Of a stretch of 64,000 nucleotides of DNA, positions 1 to 10,976 are shown piece by piece. The DNA lies in the NCBI RefSeq assembly GCF_022014235.1, contig NZ_JAKLTD010000001.1, forward strand, positions 416,491 through 480,490. Direction: 5' to 3'. The DNA comes from Methanothermobacter sp. K4. Lineage in GTDB: Archaea > Methanobacteriota > Methanobacteria > Methanobacteriales > Methanothermobacteraceae. Within the stretch, counting starts at the first letter, position 1. The number at the start of each line of letters is the position of its first letter. Position numbers and translations under genes: made by a program. The notes below the pieces were generated by a model. It was not told the DNA's origin. It ran no database searches and saw only the letters and a program-made list of their open reading frames with translations.

Positions 1-707
1 ATGGCGCCTTCGCAACACTGGAGGAATATCCAGGGAAGGAGGCTTTCATTCACATATCCGAGGTATCCTCTGGATGGGTTAAGAATATAAGGGACTTTGT
101 AAGGGAAAACCAGAAGATAGTCGCCAGGGTCCTCCGTGTGAACCCAAGGAAGGGGCACGTGGATGTTTCAATGAAAAGGATAAGGGAGGACCAGCGTACA
201 AAGAAGATCCAGGCCTGGAAAATCGAGCAGAAGGCTGAAAAGTTCCTTGAACTGGCAGCAAAGGACCTGGGAAAGGACCTTGACACGGCCTACGAGGAGG
301 TCGGATACGAACTTATGGACATATTCGGCGACCTCTACGGCGCATTTGAAACCGCTGCAGAGGAGGGTGAAAAGGCACTTCTGGAGGAGGGCGTCCCTGA
401 GGACTGGGCTGCTGCCATAACAGAGGTGGCTAAACGTAACATAACACCCCCCGAGGTTCAGATCACAGGATATGTTGATATAAAGTCCTATGCACCCAAC
501 GGTGTTGAGATAATCAGGAAGGCCCTTAAATCTGCCCAGGATGAGGGCATAATTGTCCAGGCCGTTGGGGCCCCAAGGTACAGGCTGATAGTGAAATCGA
601 CAGATTACCTCAAGGCCGAGAAACAGCTCAAGGAGGCGGCCCAGAGGTGCATAGATATAGTGGAAAAAGAGGGTGGAGAGGGAGAATTCCTCCGTGAACT
701 GACATGA
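1..707 (+). CDS. eif2A: Translation initiation factor aIF2 subunit alpha (5' end outside window)
   Basis: This is the alpha subunit of archaeal initiation factor 2, which with beta and gamma delivers initiator Met-tRNA to the small ribosomal subunit. The reading frame is open from base 3, so the gene starts upstream; about 234 codons are visible, against a usual length near 260. The visible N-terminal part is the end of an S1-type OB fold ([14 protein letters not shown], then a [14 protein letters not shown] strand pair). The helical middle and the C-terminal alpha-beta domain ([16 protein letters not shown] onward) follow. The stop overlaps the nop10 start, so the two are translationally coupled. 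The first in-frame ATG in the window (170) is internal. Family assignment is secure. Confidence 0.95.
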   Translation, partial: GAFATLEEYPGKEAFIHISEVSSGWVKNIRDFVRENQKIVARVLRVNPRKGHVDVSMKRIREDQRTKKIQAWKIEQKAEKFLELAAKDLGKDLDTAYEEVGYELMDIFGDLYGAFETAAEEGEKALLEEGVPEDWAAAITEVAKRNITPPEVQITGYVDIKSYAPNGVEIIRKALKSAQDEGIIVQAVGAPRYRLIVKSTDYLKAEKQLKEAAQRCIDIVEKEGGEGEFLRELT

Positions 708-868
708 AGATGAGAAGATGCCGTTCATGCATGGAGTACACCCTTAAGGATGTATGCCCCCGCTGCGGCGGATCAACAGGGGTTGTTTATCCCCCAAAAT
801 TTTCCCCTGAGGACAGGTATGGAGAATACCGGAGAAGACTCAAAAGAGAGGTTTTACTTGAGAAGTAG
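704..868 (+). CDS. nop10: H/ACA RNP protein Nop10
   Basis: This 54-residue protein is Nop10, the small zinc-ribbon component of H/ACA guide RNPs that direct pseudouridylation together with Cbf5, Gar1 and L7Ae. The sequence shows [18 protein letters not shown] near the N terminus, giving the four zinc-binding cysteines, then the conserved [15 protein letters not shown] segment that wraps onto Cbf5. The ATG at 704 overlaps the TGA of aIF2-alpha; an ATG two codons later (710) is an alternative start. The order aIF2-alpha, nop10, PAC2 is common in euryarchaea, which supports the call. Confidence 0.93.
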   Translation: MKMRRCRSCMEYTLKDVCPRCGGSTGVVYPPKFSPEDRYGEYRRRLKREVLLEK

Positions 869-879
869 TGGTGAATAAA

Positions 880-1653
880 ATGAGGGAAACAACCATAAAT
901 ATTCTGGAGGATGTTGAACTTTCCAGCCCGGTTTTCATTGAGGCACTTCCAGGGATAGGACATGTCGGGAAACTCGCCGCTGACCATATAATAGATGAAC
1001 TCCAGGCGGTCAGGTTCGCTGAGCTCTACTCTCCATCATTCCCACCACAGGTTCTGGTTGATGAGAATGGCATAGTTGAACCAATGAAGAACGAGTTCTA
1101 CTACCTCAGGGATGCAGGTGAGGACAAAAGGGATTATATAATACTTGTCGGGAACACCCAGGGCCTTTCACCTGAGGGACAGTATGAGATCTGTGGCATG
1201 ATACTCGACTTTGTTGAGGGCTACGGTGTTGAGAGGATATACACCCTTGGAGGACTTGCAACCGGTCAGCCTGTTGATAAGGCACGGGTTTACGGTGCAG
1301 CCACAGATATGGAACTTGCTGAGAGCCTTAAAGAGCACGATGTTATCCTGCGCTCTGCAGATGGGGGTATAATAGGTGCATCGGGACTCCTCCTTGGAAT
1401 GGGAAGGATGAGGGGTATGCGTGGAGTTTGCCTCATGGGTGAAACACCAGGTTACTTCATAGATGCGGAGGCTGCAAGGGCGCTTCTGGAGGTGCTCCTT
1501 GAGATGACAAAGCTTCAGGTGGACCTTGAGAAACTTGAGGAGCGTGCAGAGGAGACCCGGAAGATGATCTCCAGGGCGCAGCAGATGGAGCAGGAGATGA
1601 TTGACAGGATGAATCTCAAGCCCGGCGAGGAGGACCTCCGTTACATAGGATGA
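880..1653 (+). CDS. PAC2-family protein (proteasome assembly chaperone type)
   Basis: This 257-residue protein belongs to the PAC2 family, related to eukaryotic proteasome assembly chaperones 1/2 and archaeal PbaA/PbaB. Family hallmarks are the N-terminal [20 protein letters not shown] segment, the [14 protein letters not shown] stretch, the [10 protein letters not shown] strand and the [11 protein letters not shown] loop. A charged coiled-coil tail occupies roughly the last 55 residues. I place the start at ATG 880 because GGTGA lies six bases upstream; a GTG at 868 overlapping the nop10 stop is also possible. It is downstream of nop10 and probably co-transcribed with it. The biochemical role in methanogens is not established. 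A second, divergent PAC2 gene lies at 3230-3943. Confidence 0.85.
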   Translation: MRETTINILEDVELSSPVFIEALPGIGHVGKLAADHIIDELQAVRFAELYSPSFPPQVLVDENGIVEPMKNEFYYLRDAGEDKRDYIILVGNTQGLSPEGQYEICGMILDFVEGYGVERIYTLGGLATGQPVDKARVYGAATDMELAESLKEHDVILRSADGGIIGASGLLLGMGRMRGMRGVCLMGETPGYFIDAEAARALLEVLLEMTKLQVDLEKLEERAEETRKMISRAQQMEQEMIDRMNLKPGEEDLRYIG

Positions 1654-1681
1654 TTCCCAATTATTTTTTTCGGCTGATTAA

Positions 1682-2841
1682 ATGATTTTAAATGCTGATC
1701 TACATATACACAGCTGTTTTTCAAGGGCAACATCCCGCAACATGGTCATTGAGGCAATAGCACCCCAGGCAAAACTCAAGGGCCTCCATATCGTGGGAAC
1801 AGGGGACGCATTCCACCCTGGCTGGAGGAGGATCATTGAGGAATCCACGGAATATGTCGGGGATGGGGTGTATTTGCGGGATGAGTGCAGCTTCATAATA
1901 ACCGCGGAGGTTGAGGACTCAAGGAGGATTCACCACCTCATAATACTCCCATCCCTGGAGGCTGCAGAGGAGATGGGGGAAAGGATGCCCTCAACCAGCA
2001 GCTCAGATGGAAGACCGAGGGTGCGGATGAATGGGGCCCAGATACTTGAAATGGTACATGAATACGATGGTATCGCGGGTCCGGCGCATGCCTTCACACC
2101 ATGGACCAGCATGTACAAATCATATGACAGCTACATGGACTGTTACGGGAAAAGGCCGGATTTCCTTGAACTGGGACTCTCTGCGGACACTGAAATGGCC
2201 GATAAGATATCTGAACTTGCAGACATACCATTCCTCACAAATTCAGACGCACACTCACCATGGCCCCACAGGCTTGGGAGGAGTTCAACCAGCTTGAAAT
2301 GGATGACGTATCCTTCACATCACTCAAAAGGTTAATCAGAAAGTGCAGGATCACGGCAAACTATGGTCTTGACCCCCGCCTAGGGAAGTACCATATGACA
2401 GCCTGCACAAGGTGTTACAGGGTTTACAGCCCTGAAGAGGCACTTCAGATGAAGATGAAATGCCCCTGTGGCGGCAGAATCAAGAAGGGCGTTGACTACA
2501 GGATATATGAACTTTCAACATGGGATGAGCCACACCACCCCCCACACAGGCCCCCATATATCCATATCATGCCCCTTGCAGAGATAATAGGGATGAAGTA
2601 TGGTAAGGGTGTCACAACAAAGTTTGTGCAGGGCATCTGGGAGGGCCTTGTGGCGGAGTTCGGGACAGAGATCGATGTTCTTCTCAGTGCCCCCATTGAG
2701 GATATTGAGAGAATTGATACTGGTGTTGCGGTTGCAGTTGAGGCCTTCCGGGAGGGTTCACTCACCGTGATACCTGGTGGTGGGGGTAAATACGGTGAGA
2801 TAAGGTTCCCTGCTGAGACACTTGACGCATATTTCAGGTAG
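1682..2841 (+). pseudogene. Endonuclease Q-like PHP-domain protein, interrupted by a -1 frameshift
   Basis: Two overlapping frames together encode one 386-residue protein of the TIGR00375/EndoQ family. EndoQ cuts DNA 5' of deaminated bases (uracil, hypoxanthine) in Thermococcales. The first frame (1682-2335) holds the PHP metal-site motifs [33 protein letters not shown] and [14 protein letters not shown]. The second (from about 2282 in the other frame to 2841) resumes at [14 protein letters not shown] and carries the four-cysteine zinc site CTRC...CPCG and the helical C-terminal domain. Inserting one G in the GGGAGGAG run at 2275-2282 restores the family sequence LGREFNQLE. Taken literally, the first frame ends with an unrelated 16-residue tail. 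It is either a true recent mutation or a base-calling error; no slippery heptamer is visible. Confidence 0.85.
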
Positions 2842-3010
2842 ATTTTAATTTTAATAAAAAGGAACACTCTTTTTTATTGGAGAATTTGAACCTGAGAAAT
2901 TCCCCTGAATCCCTGTTTCATAAAAAGCAGTGGGCCTCTGTTCTGGTCCATGAATAACATACCGTCTACTACCTTGGTCATTGACTCATAAAATCAAAAT
3001 AAGGAATGTG

Positions 3011-3087
<77 letters not shown>

Positions 3088-3106
3088 CTCCGTACTCACC
3101 TGTTTT

Positions 3107-3184
<78 letters not shown>

Positions 3185-3216
3185 TACCAAAAGAGTAAAA
3201 AGATATTGGATCTTTT

Positions 3217-3228
3217 CATATATAAACT
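3217..3228 (-). promoter_or_regulatory. TATA box for the tRNA-Arg pair
   Basis: On the reverse strand GTTTATATATG lies about 35 bp upstream of the mature 5' end of tRNA-Arg(TCT), just past the PAC2 stop codon at 3230. Position and sequence fit an archaeal TATA box with a short tRNA leader. No experimental start is known to me. Confidence 0.55.
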
Positions 3229-3229
3229 T

Positions 3230-3943
3230 TTACATGTATATGGGTGTTTCTGCCTCCCCCTGAACGGTCTCTGCGAGCTTCTTGAGACGTGACTCGATGG
3301 CCTGGGCCTCCTGTAGGAGTGGCTCGGGGTTAACATTGGTGCCCAGCATCTCATTCAGAACCTCAACAACACTTGCAGCTGCCCTGGGATCAGGGTAGGG
3401 GTTGAGTATCTCTGCAAAGAGGCATGAGGCAGATATGTCCTTAACAGCGCACCTTGTAAGGAGGGTCCCTGAAATACCATTGAGGTTACCGAAGGGGACT
3501 ATGGGTATTCCGAGATCTGCAAGTCTCTGGATGACCTCCTGACTGTTACCTGCACCTGCAACCGGCTGTGACTTTTCACGGACAACCATGCTGTTGAATG
3601 TTATGAGTTCCCTGCTGTTGTTGCGGGTCATCCAGTCAACAATTGCATTTGTCATGTCATAGACCACCGCAGGTGGAAGGATGAAATCCGATAGGAAGAG
3701 CACTATCCCATCTCCCTCATATATCCTGAAGGGGTGTATTGCGACCCCCTTGTAGAGAACCGCAAGTGGAGGGAAGTATTTGGAGTCAATGTACCCTATC
3801 TCCTTCATTTTGAGGTCCTCAACAAGTAGCCACCCAAGGATGTTGCCTATGAGCCCCACACCAGGGGAACCCTCAAGGACAACCGCATCCTCAACATCCT
3901 CCGCATAGATTGTACAGCATTCGGTTTCTGTTTTGATCATCAT
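3230..3943 (-). CDS. PAC2-family protein (second copy)
   Basis: A 237-residue PAC2-family protein, distantly related to the one at 880-1653. The N-terminal [20 protein letters not shown] strand-loop-helix, the [21 protein letters not shown] segment and the [16 protein letters not shown] loop are typical of the archaeal proteasome-assembly-chaperone family. The C terminus is a short helical tail. Its ATG overlaps the stop of the upstream PepSY gene (ATGATGA), so the two are translationally coupled on the minus strand. The client protein is unknown; archaeal PAC2 proteins act as paired chaperones in some species, which makes two copies within 3 kb notable. Confidence 0.82.
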   Translation of the reverse strand: MMIKTETECCTIYAEDVEDAVVLEGSPGVGLIGNILGWLLVEDLKMKEIGYIDSKYFPPLAVLYKGVAIHPFRIYEGDGIVLFLSDFILPPAVVYDMTNAIVDWMTRNNSRELITFNSMVVREKSQPVAGAGNSQEVIQRLADLGIPIVPFGNLNGISGTLLTRCAVKDISASCLFAEILNPYPDPRAAASVVEVLNEMLGTNVNPEPLLQEAQAIESRLKKLAETVQGEAETPIYM

Positions 3944-4380
3944 GGCGCACCACCAGCCCCCCCAAGGTTTTCGCCTGTGATGGGGTCAATGTAGATCTCC
4001 CCGACGGTCTTGCCGTTCATTTCTATGGGTACAATGTAGACCATTTTACCGTTTAACGTGACAAGCCGCGGGGTCCCTGCAGTGGCACCCTCCTGTTTTA
4101 TGTACTTCTGCGCAATACTCCTGGCCTCTGACGATGAGATCTTCACATTCATATCTGAAGCCCCGCCTGAACCTGAACCACTGCCACCCTGAGATGATGT
4201 GGTTGAGGGTGATTCACTGTGGACGCTTGACTCACCCTGCTGTGGCCCCTGGTCCTGACCGCCCTGGGGGTTGGTGAACTTCCACAGTGTTTCGGAATTC
4301 TGACTCACCTGATAACCTGCTGCAACAGCTCCAATTATCAGGACTATTGCCACTGATGCTAGGATCTTTGAGTTTATCAT
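3940..4380 (-). CDS. Membrane-anchored PepSY-domain protein
   Basis: A 146-residue protein with a short N-terminal membrane anchor ([16 protein letters not shown], about residues 6-22). A low-complexity Gln/Gly/Ser linker covers about 35-78 ([12 protein letters not shown], then SGSGSGGAS). The C-terminal domain looks like PepSY ([13 protein letters not shown]...[33 protein letters not shown]). PepSY domains are extracytoplasmic and often inhibit or sense proteases, so the domain probably faces outward. I choose the ATG at 4380 because GGTGAG precedes it; an in-frame start at 4431 would lack a ribosome site and would precede the membrane anchor by 17 residues. It overlaps the PAC2 gene by four bases. 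Function is otherwise unknown. Confidence 0.72.
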   Translation of the reverse strand: MINSKILASVAIVLIIGAVAAGYQVSQNSETLWKFTNPQGGQDQGPQQGESSVHSESPSTTSSQGGSGSGSGGASDMNVKISSSEARSIAQKYIKQEGATAGTPRLVTLNGKMVYIVPIEMNGKTVGEIYIDPITGENLGGAGGAP

Positions 4381-4569
4381 CAACTCACCTTCTAGTGTGT
4401 TTGACAACACATATGGACTATGTGGGTACATATATAAATAAATATTCAGTATTACTGGATGAAAAATTAATATTATAAAGTAGATTTTCTACTAATAATA
4501 ATTCACTTACAACATAATATAAATAGTTTTCACTTTTTTTATAATTGAAAAACTTATAACATTTAAAAA

Positions 4570-4620
4570 TAGTTATAATATTGAAGGTTTTTTGAACTTT
4601 AAAAACAAGAGGTGATACAT
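4570..4620 (+). promoter_or_regulatory. frh operon TATA box and ribosome site
   Basis: The 240 bp upstream of frhA is very AT-rich. TTATAATATT at 4573-4582 is a plausible TATA box, placing the transcript start near 4603. GAGGTGAT at 4609-4616 is a strong Shine-Dalgarno sequence and decides the TTG start at 4621. Other AT-rich candidates lie at 4515-4560, so the exact box is uncertain. Confidence 0.5.
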
Positions 4621-5838
4621 TTGAGCGAAAGGATTGTTATATCGCCGACATCACGACAAGAAGGACATGCAGAACTTGTCATGGAAGTCGATGATGAAGG
4701 AATCATAACAAAGGGGCGATACTTCAGTATTACTCCTGTCAGGGGCCTTGAAAAAATAGTGACAGGTAAAGCACCTGAAACAGCTCCAGTCATTGTCCAG
4801 AGGATATGTGGAGTGTGCCCCATACCCCACACCCTGGCTTCCGTTGAGGCAATAGACGACTCCCTTGACATTGAGGTTCCAAAGGCCGGAAGACTCCTCA
4901 GGGAACTTACACTGGCCGCACACCACGTAAACAGCCATGCAATCCACCACTTCCTCATAGCACCCGACTTCGTACCAGAAAACCTGATGGCTGATGCCAT
5001 AAACTCAGTCTCCGAGATAAGGAAAAACGCACAGTACGTAGTTGACATGGTGGCAGGTGAGGGTATACACCCATCAGATGTGAGGATAGGTGGAATGGCT
5101 GACAACATAACAGAACTTGCAAGAAAAAGGCTCTACGCAAGGCTCAAACAGCTCAAACCAAAGGTTAATGAACACGTTGAACTCATGATTGGCCTCATAG
5201 AGGACAAGGGCCTTCCAGAGGGCCTTGGTGTACACAACCAGCCCACTCTTGCAAGCCACCAGCTATATGGTGACAGGACAAAATTCGACCTTGACAGGTT
5301 CACAGAGGTAATGCCAGAAAGCTGGTATGATGACCCTGAAATAGCCAAGAGGGCCTGCTCAACAATACCACTCTACGATGGAAGAAACGTGGAGGTCGGC
5401 CCAAGGGCAAGGATGGTTGAATTCCAGGGCTTCAAGGAAAGGGGTGTTGTTGCACAGCATGTTGCAAGGGCACTTGAGATGAAAACTGCGCTCTCAAGGG
5501 CAATAGAAATACTGGACGAACTTGACACATCAGCACCTGTAAGGGCAGAATTCGATGAGAGAGGTACAGGTAAACTTGGTATAGGTGCAATAGAGGGTCC
5601 AAGGGGACTTGACGTGCACATGGCCAAGGTTGAGAATGGCAAGATCCAGTTCTACAGTGCACTTGTCCCAACAACCTGGAACATCCCAACAATGGGTCCC
5701 GCAACCGAAGGATTCCACCATGAATACGGACCACACGTTATACGTGCATATGACCCATGTCTCTCATGCGCAACACACGTGATGGTTGTTGATGATGAGG
5801 ACAAATCAGTGATTAAAAACGAAATGGTCAGAATCTAG
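4621..5838 (+). CDS. frhA: F420-reducing [NiFe]-hydrogenase large subunit FrhA
   Basis: The 405-residue catalytic subunit of the F420-reducing hydrogenase holds the NiFe centre where H2 is split; electrons pass through FrhG to FrhB, which reduces F420. The two nickel-ligand motifs are present: RICGVC near residue 61 and DPCLSCATH near the C terminus. After that His there are 19 residues ([19 protein letters not shown]), the extension that FrhD is expected to remove, leaving 386 residues. The start is the TTG at 4621, preceded by GAGGTGAT; a GTG three codons earlier sits inside that ribosome site. First gene of frhADGB. Confidence 0.97.
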   Translation: MSERIVISPTSRQEGHAELVMEVDDEGIITKGRYFSITPVRGLEKIVTGKAPETAPVIVQRICGVCPIPHTLASVEAIDDSLDIEVPKAGRLLRELTLAAHHVNSHAIHHFLIAPDFVPENLMADAINSVSEIRKNAQYVVDMVAGEGIHPSDVRIGGMADNITELARKRLYARLKQLKPKVNEHVELMIGLIEDKGLPEGLGVHNQPTLASHQLYGDRTKFDLDRFTEVMPESWYDDPEIAKRACSTIPLYDGRNVEVGPRARMVEFQGFKERGVVAQHVARALEMKTALSRAIEILDELDTSAPVRAEFDERGTGKLGIGAIEGPRGLDVHMAKVENGKIQFYSALVPTTWNIPTMGPATEGFHHEYGPHVIRAYDPCLSCATHVMVVDDEDKSVIKNEMVRI

Positions 5839-5846
5839 GGAATAAC

Positions 5847-6319
5847 ATGCCATACGACGCTGAGATTCTAGTGGTGGGCTGTGGAAACATCCTTTTCAAG
5901 GACGATGGATTCGGCCCAGAGGTTATCAAGGCCCTTGAAGAACACTTCAAGGATAAGGAAAAACCAGAAAATGTAATGTTCATAGACGCTGGAACTGGCG
6001 GTCCACACTTTGTCTTCTCACTGCCACATGAACAGTGGAAGAAGATGATAGTTGTGGACGTTGTTGAATTCAATGCAGAACCCGGGACCCTCAGAAAATT
6101 CGACGTAACTGAGATTCCAAAGGGATCCTATGAGAATATGCATACATGGCCAGTGAGCCAGCCCCTCCATGAACTCAGTGAAAAAATTGACGTTGTGGTA
6201 ATTGGGTGTAAACCCGAGGAGATATCAGCTCCCAATGTGGAAATGGGCCTCACACCCCCGGTAAAGAAGGCTATTCCCAGGGCCATTCAGATGATCTTAG
6301 AGGAGATTGGGGTTTCTAA

Positions 6320-6323
<4 letters not shown>
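5847..6323 (+). CDS. frhD: F420 hydrogenase maturation endopeptidase FrhD
   Basis: A 158-residue HycI/HyaD-type protease that clips the C-terminal tail of FrhA after nickel insertion. The N-terminal [18 protein letters not shown] contains the nickel-sensing acidic residues of the family. The MFIDAGTGG and [13 protein letters not shown] strands complete the fold. The length fits the family. It lies 8 bp after frhA and overlaps frhG by four bases (ATGA), so translation is coupled. It is not part of the finished enzyme. Confidence 0.95.
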
Positions 6324-7147
<824 letters not shown>

Positions 7148-7159
7148 GAGGCTGGAAAA

Positions 7160-8005
7160 ATGGTTTTAGGTACTTACAAGGAAATTGTTTCCGCCAGATC
7201 AACTGACAGGGAGATTCAGAAACTAGCCCAGGATGGGGGAATAGTCACAGGTCTTCTAGCTTACGCCCTTGATGAGGGTATCATTGAGGGTGCAGTGGTT
7301 GCAGGTCCAGGCGAGGAGTTCTGGAAACCACAGCCAATGGTTGCCATGAGCTCAGATGAACTCAAGGCAGCAGCCGGTACCAAGTACACATTCTCACCCA
7401 ACGTGATGATGCTCAAGAAGGCCGTCAGACAGTACGGTATTGAGAAACTCGGTACGGTTGCCATACCCTGCCAGACAATGGGTATAAGGAAAATGCAGAC
7501 CTACCCATTCGGTGTCAGGTTCCTTGCAGATAAGATAAAGCTTCTGGTGGGTATATACTGCATGGAGAACTTCCCCTACACATCACTCCAGACCTTCATC
7601 TGCGAGAAACTCGGAGTTAGCATGGAACTCGTTGAGAAGATGGATATAGGTAAAGGGAAGTTCTGGGTATACACCCAGGATGATGTCCTCACCCTTCCAC
7701 TCAAGGAGACCCATGGATACGAGCAGGCAGGATGCAAGATCTGTAAGGACTACGTGGCTGAACTTGCAGACGTCTCAACAGGATCAGTGGGGTCACCTGA
7801 CGGATGGTCCACCGTCATAACCAGAACAGACGCAGGGGACTCAATATTCAAGCAGGCAGTTGAAGCAGGCCTATTCGAGACAAAACCAATAGAAGAAGTT
7901 AAACCTGGTCTGGGACTGCTTGAAAAACTTGCCGCACAGAAAAAGGAAAAAGCAGAGAAGAACATTGCCGCAAGGAAGGAGATGGGATTACCAACACCAT
8001 TCTGA
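7160..8005 (+). CDS. frhB: F420-reducing hydrogenase beta subunit FrhB
   Basis: The 281-residue FAD- and [4Fe-4S]-containing subunit transfers electrons to coenzyme F420. The family pattern is clear: an N-terminal [17 protein letters not shown] segment and a FrhB C-terminal domain with [30 protein letters not shown], where the cysteines and glycine loop bind the cluster and F420. A GGAGG sequence precedes the ATG. The last nine codons, the stop and the next bases are duplicated 61 bp downstream (see the repeat at 7974-8076). Last gene of the operon and convergent with map. Confidence 0.97.
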   Translation: MVLGTYKEIVSARSTDREIQKLAQDGGIVTGLLAYALDEGIIEGAVVAGPGEEFWKPQPMVAMSSDELKAAAGTKYTFSPNVMMLKKAVRQYGIEKLGTVAIPCQTMGIRKMQTYPFGVRFLADKIKLLVGIYCMENFPYTSLQTFICEKLGVSMELVEKMDIGKGKFWVYTQDDVLTLPLKETHGYEQAGCKICKDYVAELADVSTGSVGSPDGWSTVITRTDAGDSIFKQAVEAGLFETKPIEEVKPGLGLLEKLAAQKKEKAEKNIAARKEMGLPTPF

Positions 8006-8076
8006 TCCCATCAACTGTTTTTCTTTTATTCTGGGGAAGGAGATGGGATTACCAACACCATTCTAATCCCATCAAC
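7974..8076 (+). repeat. Direct duplication of the frhB 3' end with hairpin
   Basis: A 42-bp segment (7974-8015) that includes the last nine frhB codons and the stop is repeated at 8035-8076 with one mismatch. That mismatch turns the stop TGA into TAA. Each copy contains an 8-bp inverted repeat GATGGGAT/ATCCCATC (7981-7988 with 8005-8012; 8042-8049 with 8066-8073). A T-rich stretch (8017-8030) follows the first copy. The hairpins sit between convergent frhB and map and may terminate transcripts. The 19 bp between the copies is unique. Confidence 0.9.
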
Positions 8077-8085
8077 CTATTATTT

Positions 8086-8976
8086 CTATTCTGTTATCAC
8101 GGTGCACCCATCACCCTCAACAATGACCGTATGCTCCCACTGTGCTACGGTGGCACCGCTCTTCTCCCGGAGCACATGGTAGGGGTAAATGGCCCTTGAC
8201 TGTATCAGGAGCCTCATTGAGGCGCTGAGCCTTTGGGGTTCAAAATATTCCTCAAGCCATCTCTGCGCAAATGGAAGGGAATGGTAATTCTCCCTTATCT
8301 TACCGAGGACCCTCCTTGCATGGACAAGCCGGAGGGGTCTTTCACGGAGGAACCTGAATATATATGTCTGGGGCATGTCTGTAACAAGCCCGACACCATC
8401 GGTTGCGAAGGGTTCAATTGCAAGCACATCCCCCTCCTCGAGTTCATGGGGATTGTTTTCCCTTATGTTGGGTATTGAAAGCCCTGAGTGGAGTATCCAC
8501 CGGTCCATGCTGTGACCTGTAAGGTTTGACACGGGCTTCATACCATGGGACTCTATCGTCTCCTGGATAACACGGCCGACCTCACCAACCTCAACACCGG
8601 CCCTTATGGTGGAGATCGCGTTTTCAAGGGCCTCCCTTGCAGCGTCCATCATTCTGTAGCAACTATCATCCACATCACCCACGGGGACGGTGATTGCTGT
8701 GTCGGCTATGAACCCATCCACATGGGCCCCGAGGTCAAGCTTAACAAGGTCACCTTCGGATATTGTGCTCTCATCACCGGGAGGTGATGTGTAGTGTGCG
8801 GTGACCTCATTGATGGAGACATTGCAGGGGAATGCTGGTTCACCGCCCCTGCTCCTGATACCATCCTCAACGTAATTCACGAGTTCTATTACCGGTAAAC
8901 CATCCCTTATGATCTTTGAAGCCTCTTTTCGAACCTTTGATACAATTTTACCTGCCTTTAAGTATGATTCGATCAT
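8086..8976 (-). CDS. map: Methionine aminopeptidase, type II
   Basis: A 296-residue type II methionine aminopeptidase that removes initiator Met from nascent proteins. Metal ligands of the pita-bread fold are recognisable: [18 protein letters not shown] (two Asp), LTGHSMDRW (His), [10 protein letters not shown] (Glu) and the C-terminal AQWEHTVIV (Glu). The type II insertion occupies roughly 190-260. I take the ATG at 8976, giving [12 protein letters not shown]; a GTG three codons upstream is an alternative. It is convergent with frhB and divergent from the gene at 9063. Confidence 0.95.
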   Translation of the reverse strand: MIESYLKAGKIVSKVRKEASKIIRDGLPVIELVNYVEDGIRSRGGEPAFPCNVSINEVTAHYTSPPGDESTISEGDLVKLDLGAHVDGFIADTAITVPVGDVDDSCYRMMDAAREALENAISTIRAGVEVGEVGRVIQETIESHGMKPVSNLTGHSMDRWILHSGLSIPNIRENNPHELEEGDVLAIEPFATDGVGLVTDMPQTYIFRFLRERPLRLVHARRVLGKIRENYHSLPFAQRWLEEYFEPQRLSASMRLLIQSRAIYPYHVLREKSGATVAQWEHTVIVEGDGCTVITE

Positions 8977-9062
8977 CGTTACCACTTAACTGAGTTCTGA
9001 TACTTATTTAAATAAGGAGTTATATATTATTTCCAGCAGATAATACTTCAAGGGGGAGCTAT

Positions 9063-9476
9063 ATGGCGAGCACCGCAACAATACCTCAGAACATCCTGTG
9101 GCTTATAATATCCATCCTGGCTTTTGTGACAGTTATCATTGTGGCTATACAGTGGAGGAGGGTCAGGGAGTCCCAGAATGATATTCAGCTTCTTGAAAAG
9201 CAGATCGAACTTAAAAAGATATCCCTGGTTGAGAACGACCTTCAGGCAAAGCGCCTGATGGAGACAACCATACCCCTCCCCAAGGACAAGCAGGAAAAAC
9301 TGGCTGCCATAAGGAAGAACACATCTGAGATAATGCATGAAGTGGGTTATCTTCAGAGTGAGATAAGTGAGAGACTTGCACTACTTGAGGCAAGAACAGA
9401 GTTCAGGAAACTGGAGAGGATGCTGAAGGATATTGAGAAAAAGGAAGCAGAACTCAACGCAAAACTTAAAAAATGA
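9063..9476 (+). CDS. Membrane-anchored coiled-coil protein, unknown function
   Basis: A 137-residue protein I do not recognise. One N-terminal membrane segment (ILWLIISILAFVTVIIVAIQW, about residues 11-31) is followed by a long charged helix to the end with heptad-like spacing (LLEKQIELKKISLVENDL, then LERMLKDIEKKEAELNAKL). A GGGGGAG ribosome site precedes the ATG. It is 15 bp upstream of a second gene with the same architecture and may form a complex with it. The cytoplasmic or external side of the helix cannot be told. Confidence 0.75.
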   Translation: MASTATIPQNILWLIISILAFVTVIIVAIQWRRVRESQNDIQLLEKQIELKKISLVENDLQAKRLMETTIPLPKDKQEKLAAIRKNTSEIMHEVGYLQSEISERLALLEARTEFRKLERMLKDIEKKEAELNAKLKK

Positions 9477-9491
9477 TATGGAGGTTTTAAT

Positions 9492-9956
9492 GTGGGACCG
9501 GCGGAGCTTCTTGCAATACTGATACTTGCAGGGGCCATAATTGTCCTCATATACTACTACCTTATGGGATCAGGGAACATGGCACCGGTAACCAGAGTTT
9601 ACGGTGCCTTTGAAAAATCAGGTGAAGGGAGGGAAGGTTACATGGCAGGTGTTGGTGAGAAGGTTTCAGATGTCAGTGACAGGATCATGGGCAAGGTAAG
9701 GGAGGTTCCCATAAGCACTGATGTTATCTCAAATAAGATAGATGCATTCCTTAATGAGAAGAGCGATGAACTCATAGAGGACTGGTCACTGGCCACCAAG
9801 GATGATATATCTGACCTTGAGAAAAGACTTGAACTGGTGTCAAGGAACATAGATGAACTGGAGCACCGCTTCAACGAGTACAGGGGTTACACCAACAGGA
9901 AGCTTGAGTCCCTTGACAGGAGGCTCAGGAAGCTTGAGGAGAGGGAGGAGGAATAA
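9492..9956 (+). CDS. Membrane-anchored coiled-coil protein, unknown function (partner of preceding gene)
   Basis: A 154-residue protein of unknown function. The N-terminal hydrophobic helix (LLAILILAGAIIVLIYYYLM, residues 5-24) is followed by about 50 polar residues and a long coiled coil (LEKRLELVSRNIDELEHRF, then LESLDRRLRKLEEREEE). The start is a GTG at 9492 preceded by ATGGAGGT; an ATG overlapping it by two bases is out of frame. Shared architecture and a 15-bp gap suggest an operon with 9063-9476. Nothing in either sequence indicates an enzyme. Confidence 0.75.
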   Translation: MGPAELLAILILAGAIIVLIYYYLMGSGNMAPVTRVYGAFEKSGEGREGYMAGVGEKVSDVSDRIMGKVREVPISTDVISNKIDAFLNEKSDELIEDWSLATKDDISDLEKRLELVSRNIDELEHRFNEYRGYTNRKLESLDRRLRKLEEREEE

Positions 9957-10028
9957 ACAAACCTCAAAACCCTCATATATTAAATCTTGAGGTGAGATGG
10001 AGGAGTAAAACCAGACCTCACCACAACC

Positions 10029-10038
10029 TTTATATATT
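10029..10038 (+). promoter_or_regulatory. TATA box for tRNA-iMet/rnpB
   Basis: TTTATATATT lies 26 bp upstream of the first base of the initiator tRNA gene, the usual archaeal distance to the start site. A similar ATATATTAAA lies at 9975-9984, 57 bp upstream, inside a loosely duplicated segment beginning ACCTCA. Confidence 0.65.
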
Positions 10039-10059
10039 AAAATAACAAATCTAATGTTT

Positions 10060-10134
<75 letters not shown>

Positions 10135-10159
10135 TCAGTTCTTATTCTCATGTTCACCT

Positions 10160-10471
<312 letters not shown>

Positions 10472-10976
10472 TCAACATTCAGCCTGGCAGGATACCCTGC
10501 AAGTGCATTGCCTGTTTTGCATTCACTGGAGCTACTGTGCGCGGGAAGGCCCGGTGTTTTCAGTTTCAAGGCCCGGTGTTTTCAGTTTCACATCTTTTAG
10601 GGGCTTTTTCTTATTTTATCAGTGTAGACGCCCTTTATCATGGGGAGTCCTCTATTTGAGTTCAGGGGGATCATCCCTTGATGGGGGGATACCTGCTATA
10701 AGAAGCCCACTCACACTTTAACCCACAACGAAACACCAAAAAGGTCTAGAATCAGAAAATACTTCTTTTCACTGGATCATACCCGAAATATGTTTCTCTC
10801 ATCTGAAAATTAGGATACTGTATGGATCTTTTATCATGTTTCACATCTAAGTTTATAGCAACTTTAGGGACTAATGTTACTTTTAATGTATAAAAAGGAG
10901 GTATATTCCAGTATAGCTGAGGTTCACACCACTGATCATCAGTAAAGGGGCTTGAAAAAATGAGGTGGGGAGGGGT
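10472..10976. other. Intergenic region without a recognisable gene
   Basis: About 500 bp between rnpB and the 3' end of dnaJ. It holds the 22-bp tandem repeat at 10546-10589, a T-rich stretch near 10604-10620 that could end rnpB transcription, and a TATA-like AATGTATAAAAAGG near 10886 followed by GGAGGT but no convincing reading frame. I see no tRNA or sRNA I can defend. Confidence 0.5.
10546..10589. repeat. 22-bp perfect tandem repeat downstream of rnpB
   Basis: The unit AAGGCCCGGTGTTTTCAGTT plus TC occurs at 10546-10567 and again immediately at 10568-10589; the next two bases, CA, continue the match. It is noncoding and lies about 75 bp past the RNase P RNA. Confidence 0.9.

Noticed and set aside
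168-728. 186-codon minus-strand frame opposite aIF2-alpha
   Set aside because: Shadow of the sense gene, with no start signal and no family resemblance.
2260-2335. Programmed -1 frameshifting between the two EndoQ frames
   Set aside because: There is no slippery heptamer (X XXY YYZ) or downstream pseudoknot that I can see, and one added base restores the family sequence exactly.
10880-10970. Possible box C/D sRNA between rnpB and dnaJ (TGATGA and CTGA strings)
   Set aside because: Box order and spacing do not fit on either strand and the C box lacks the purine at its first position.
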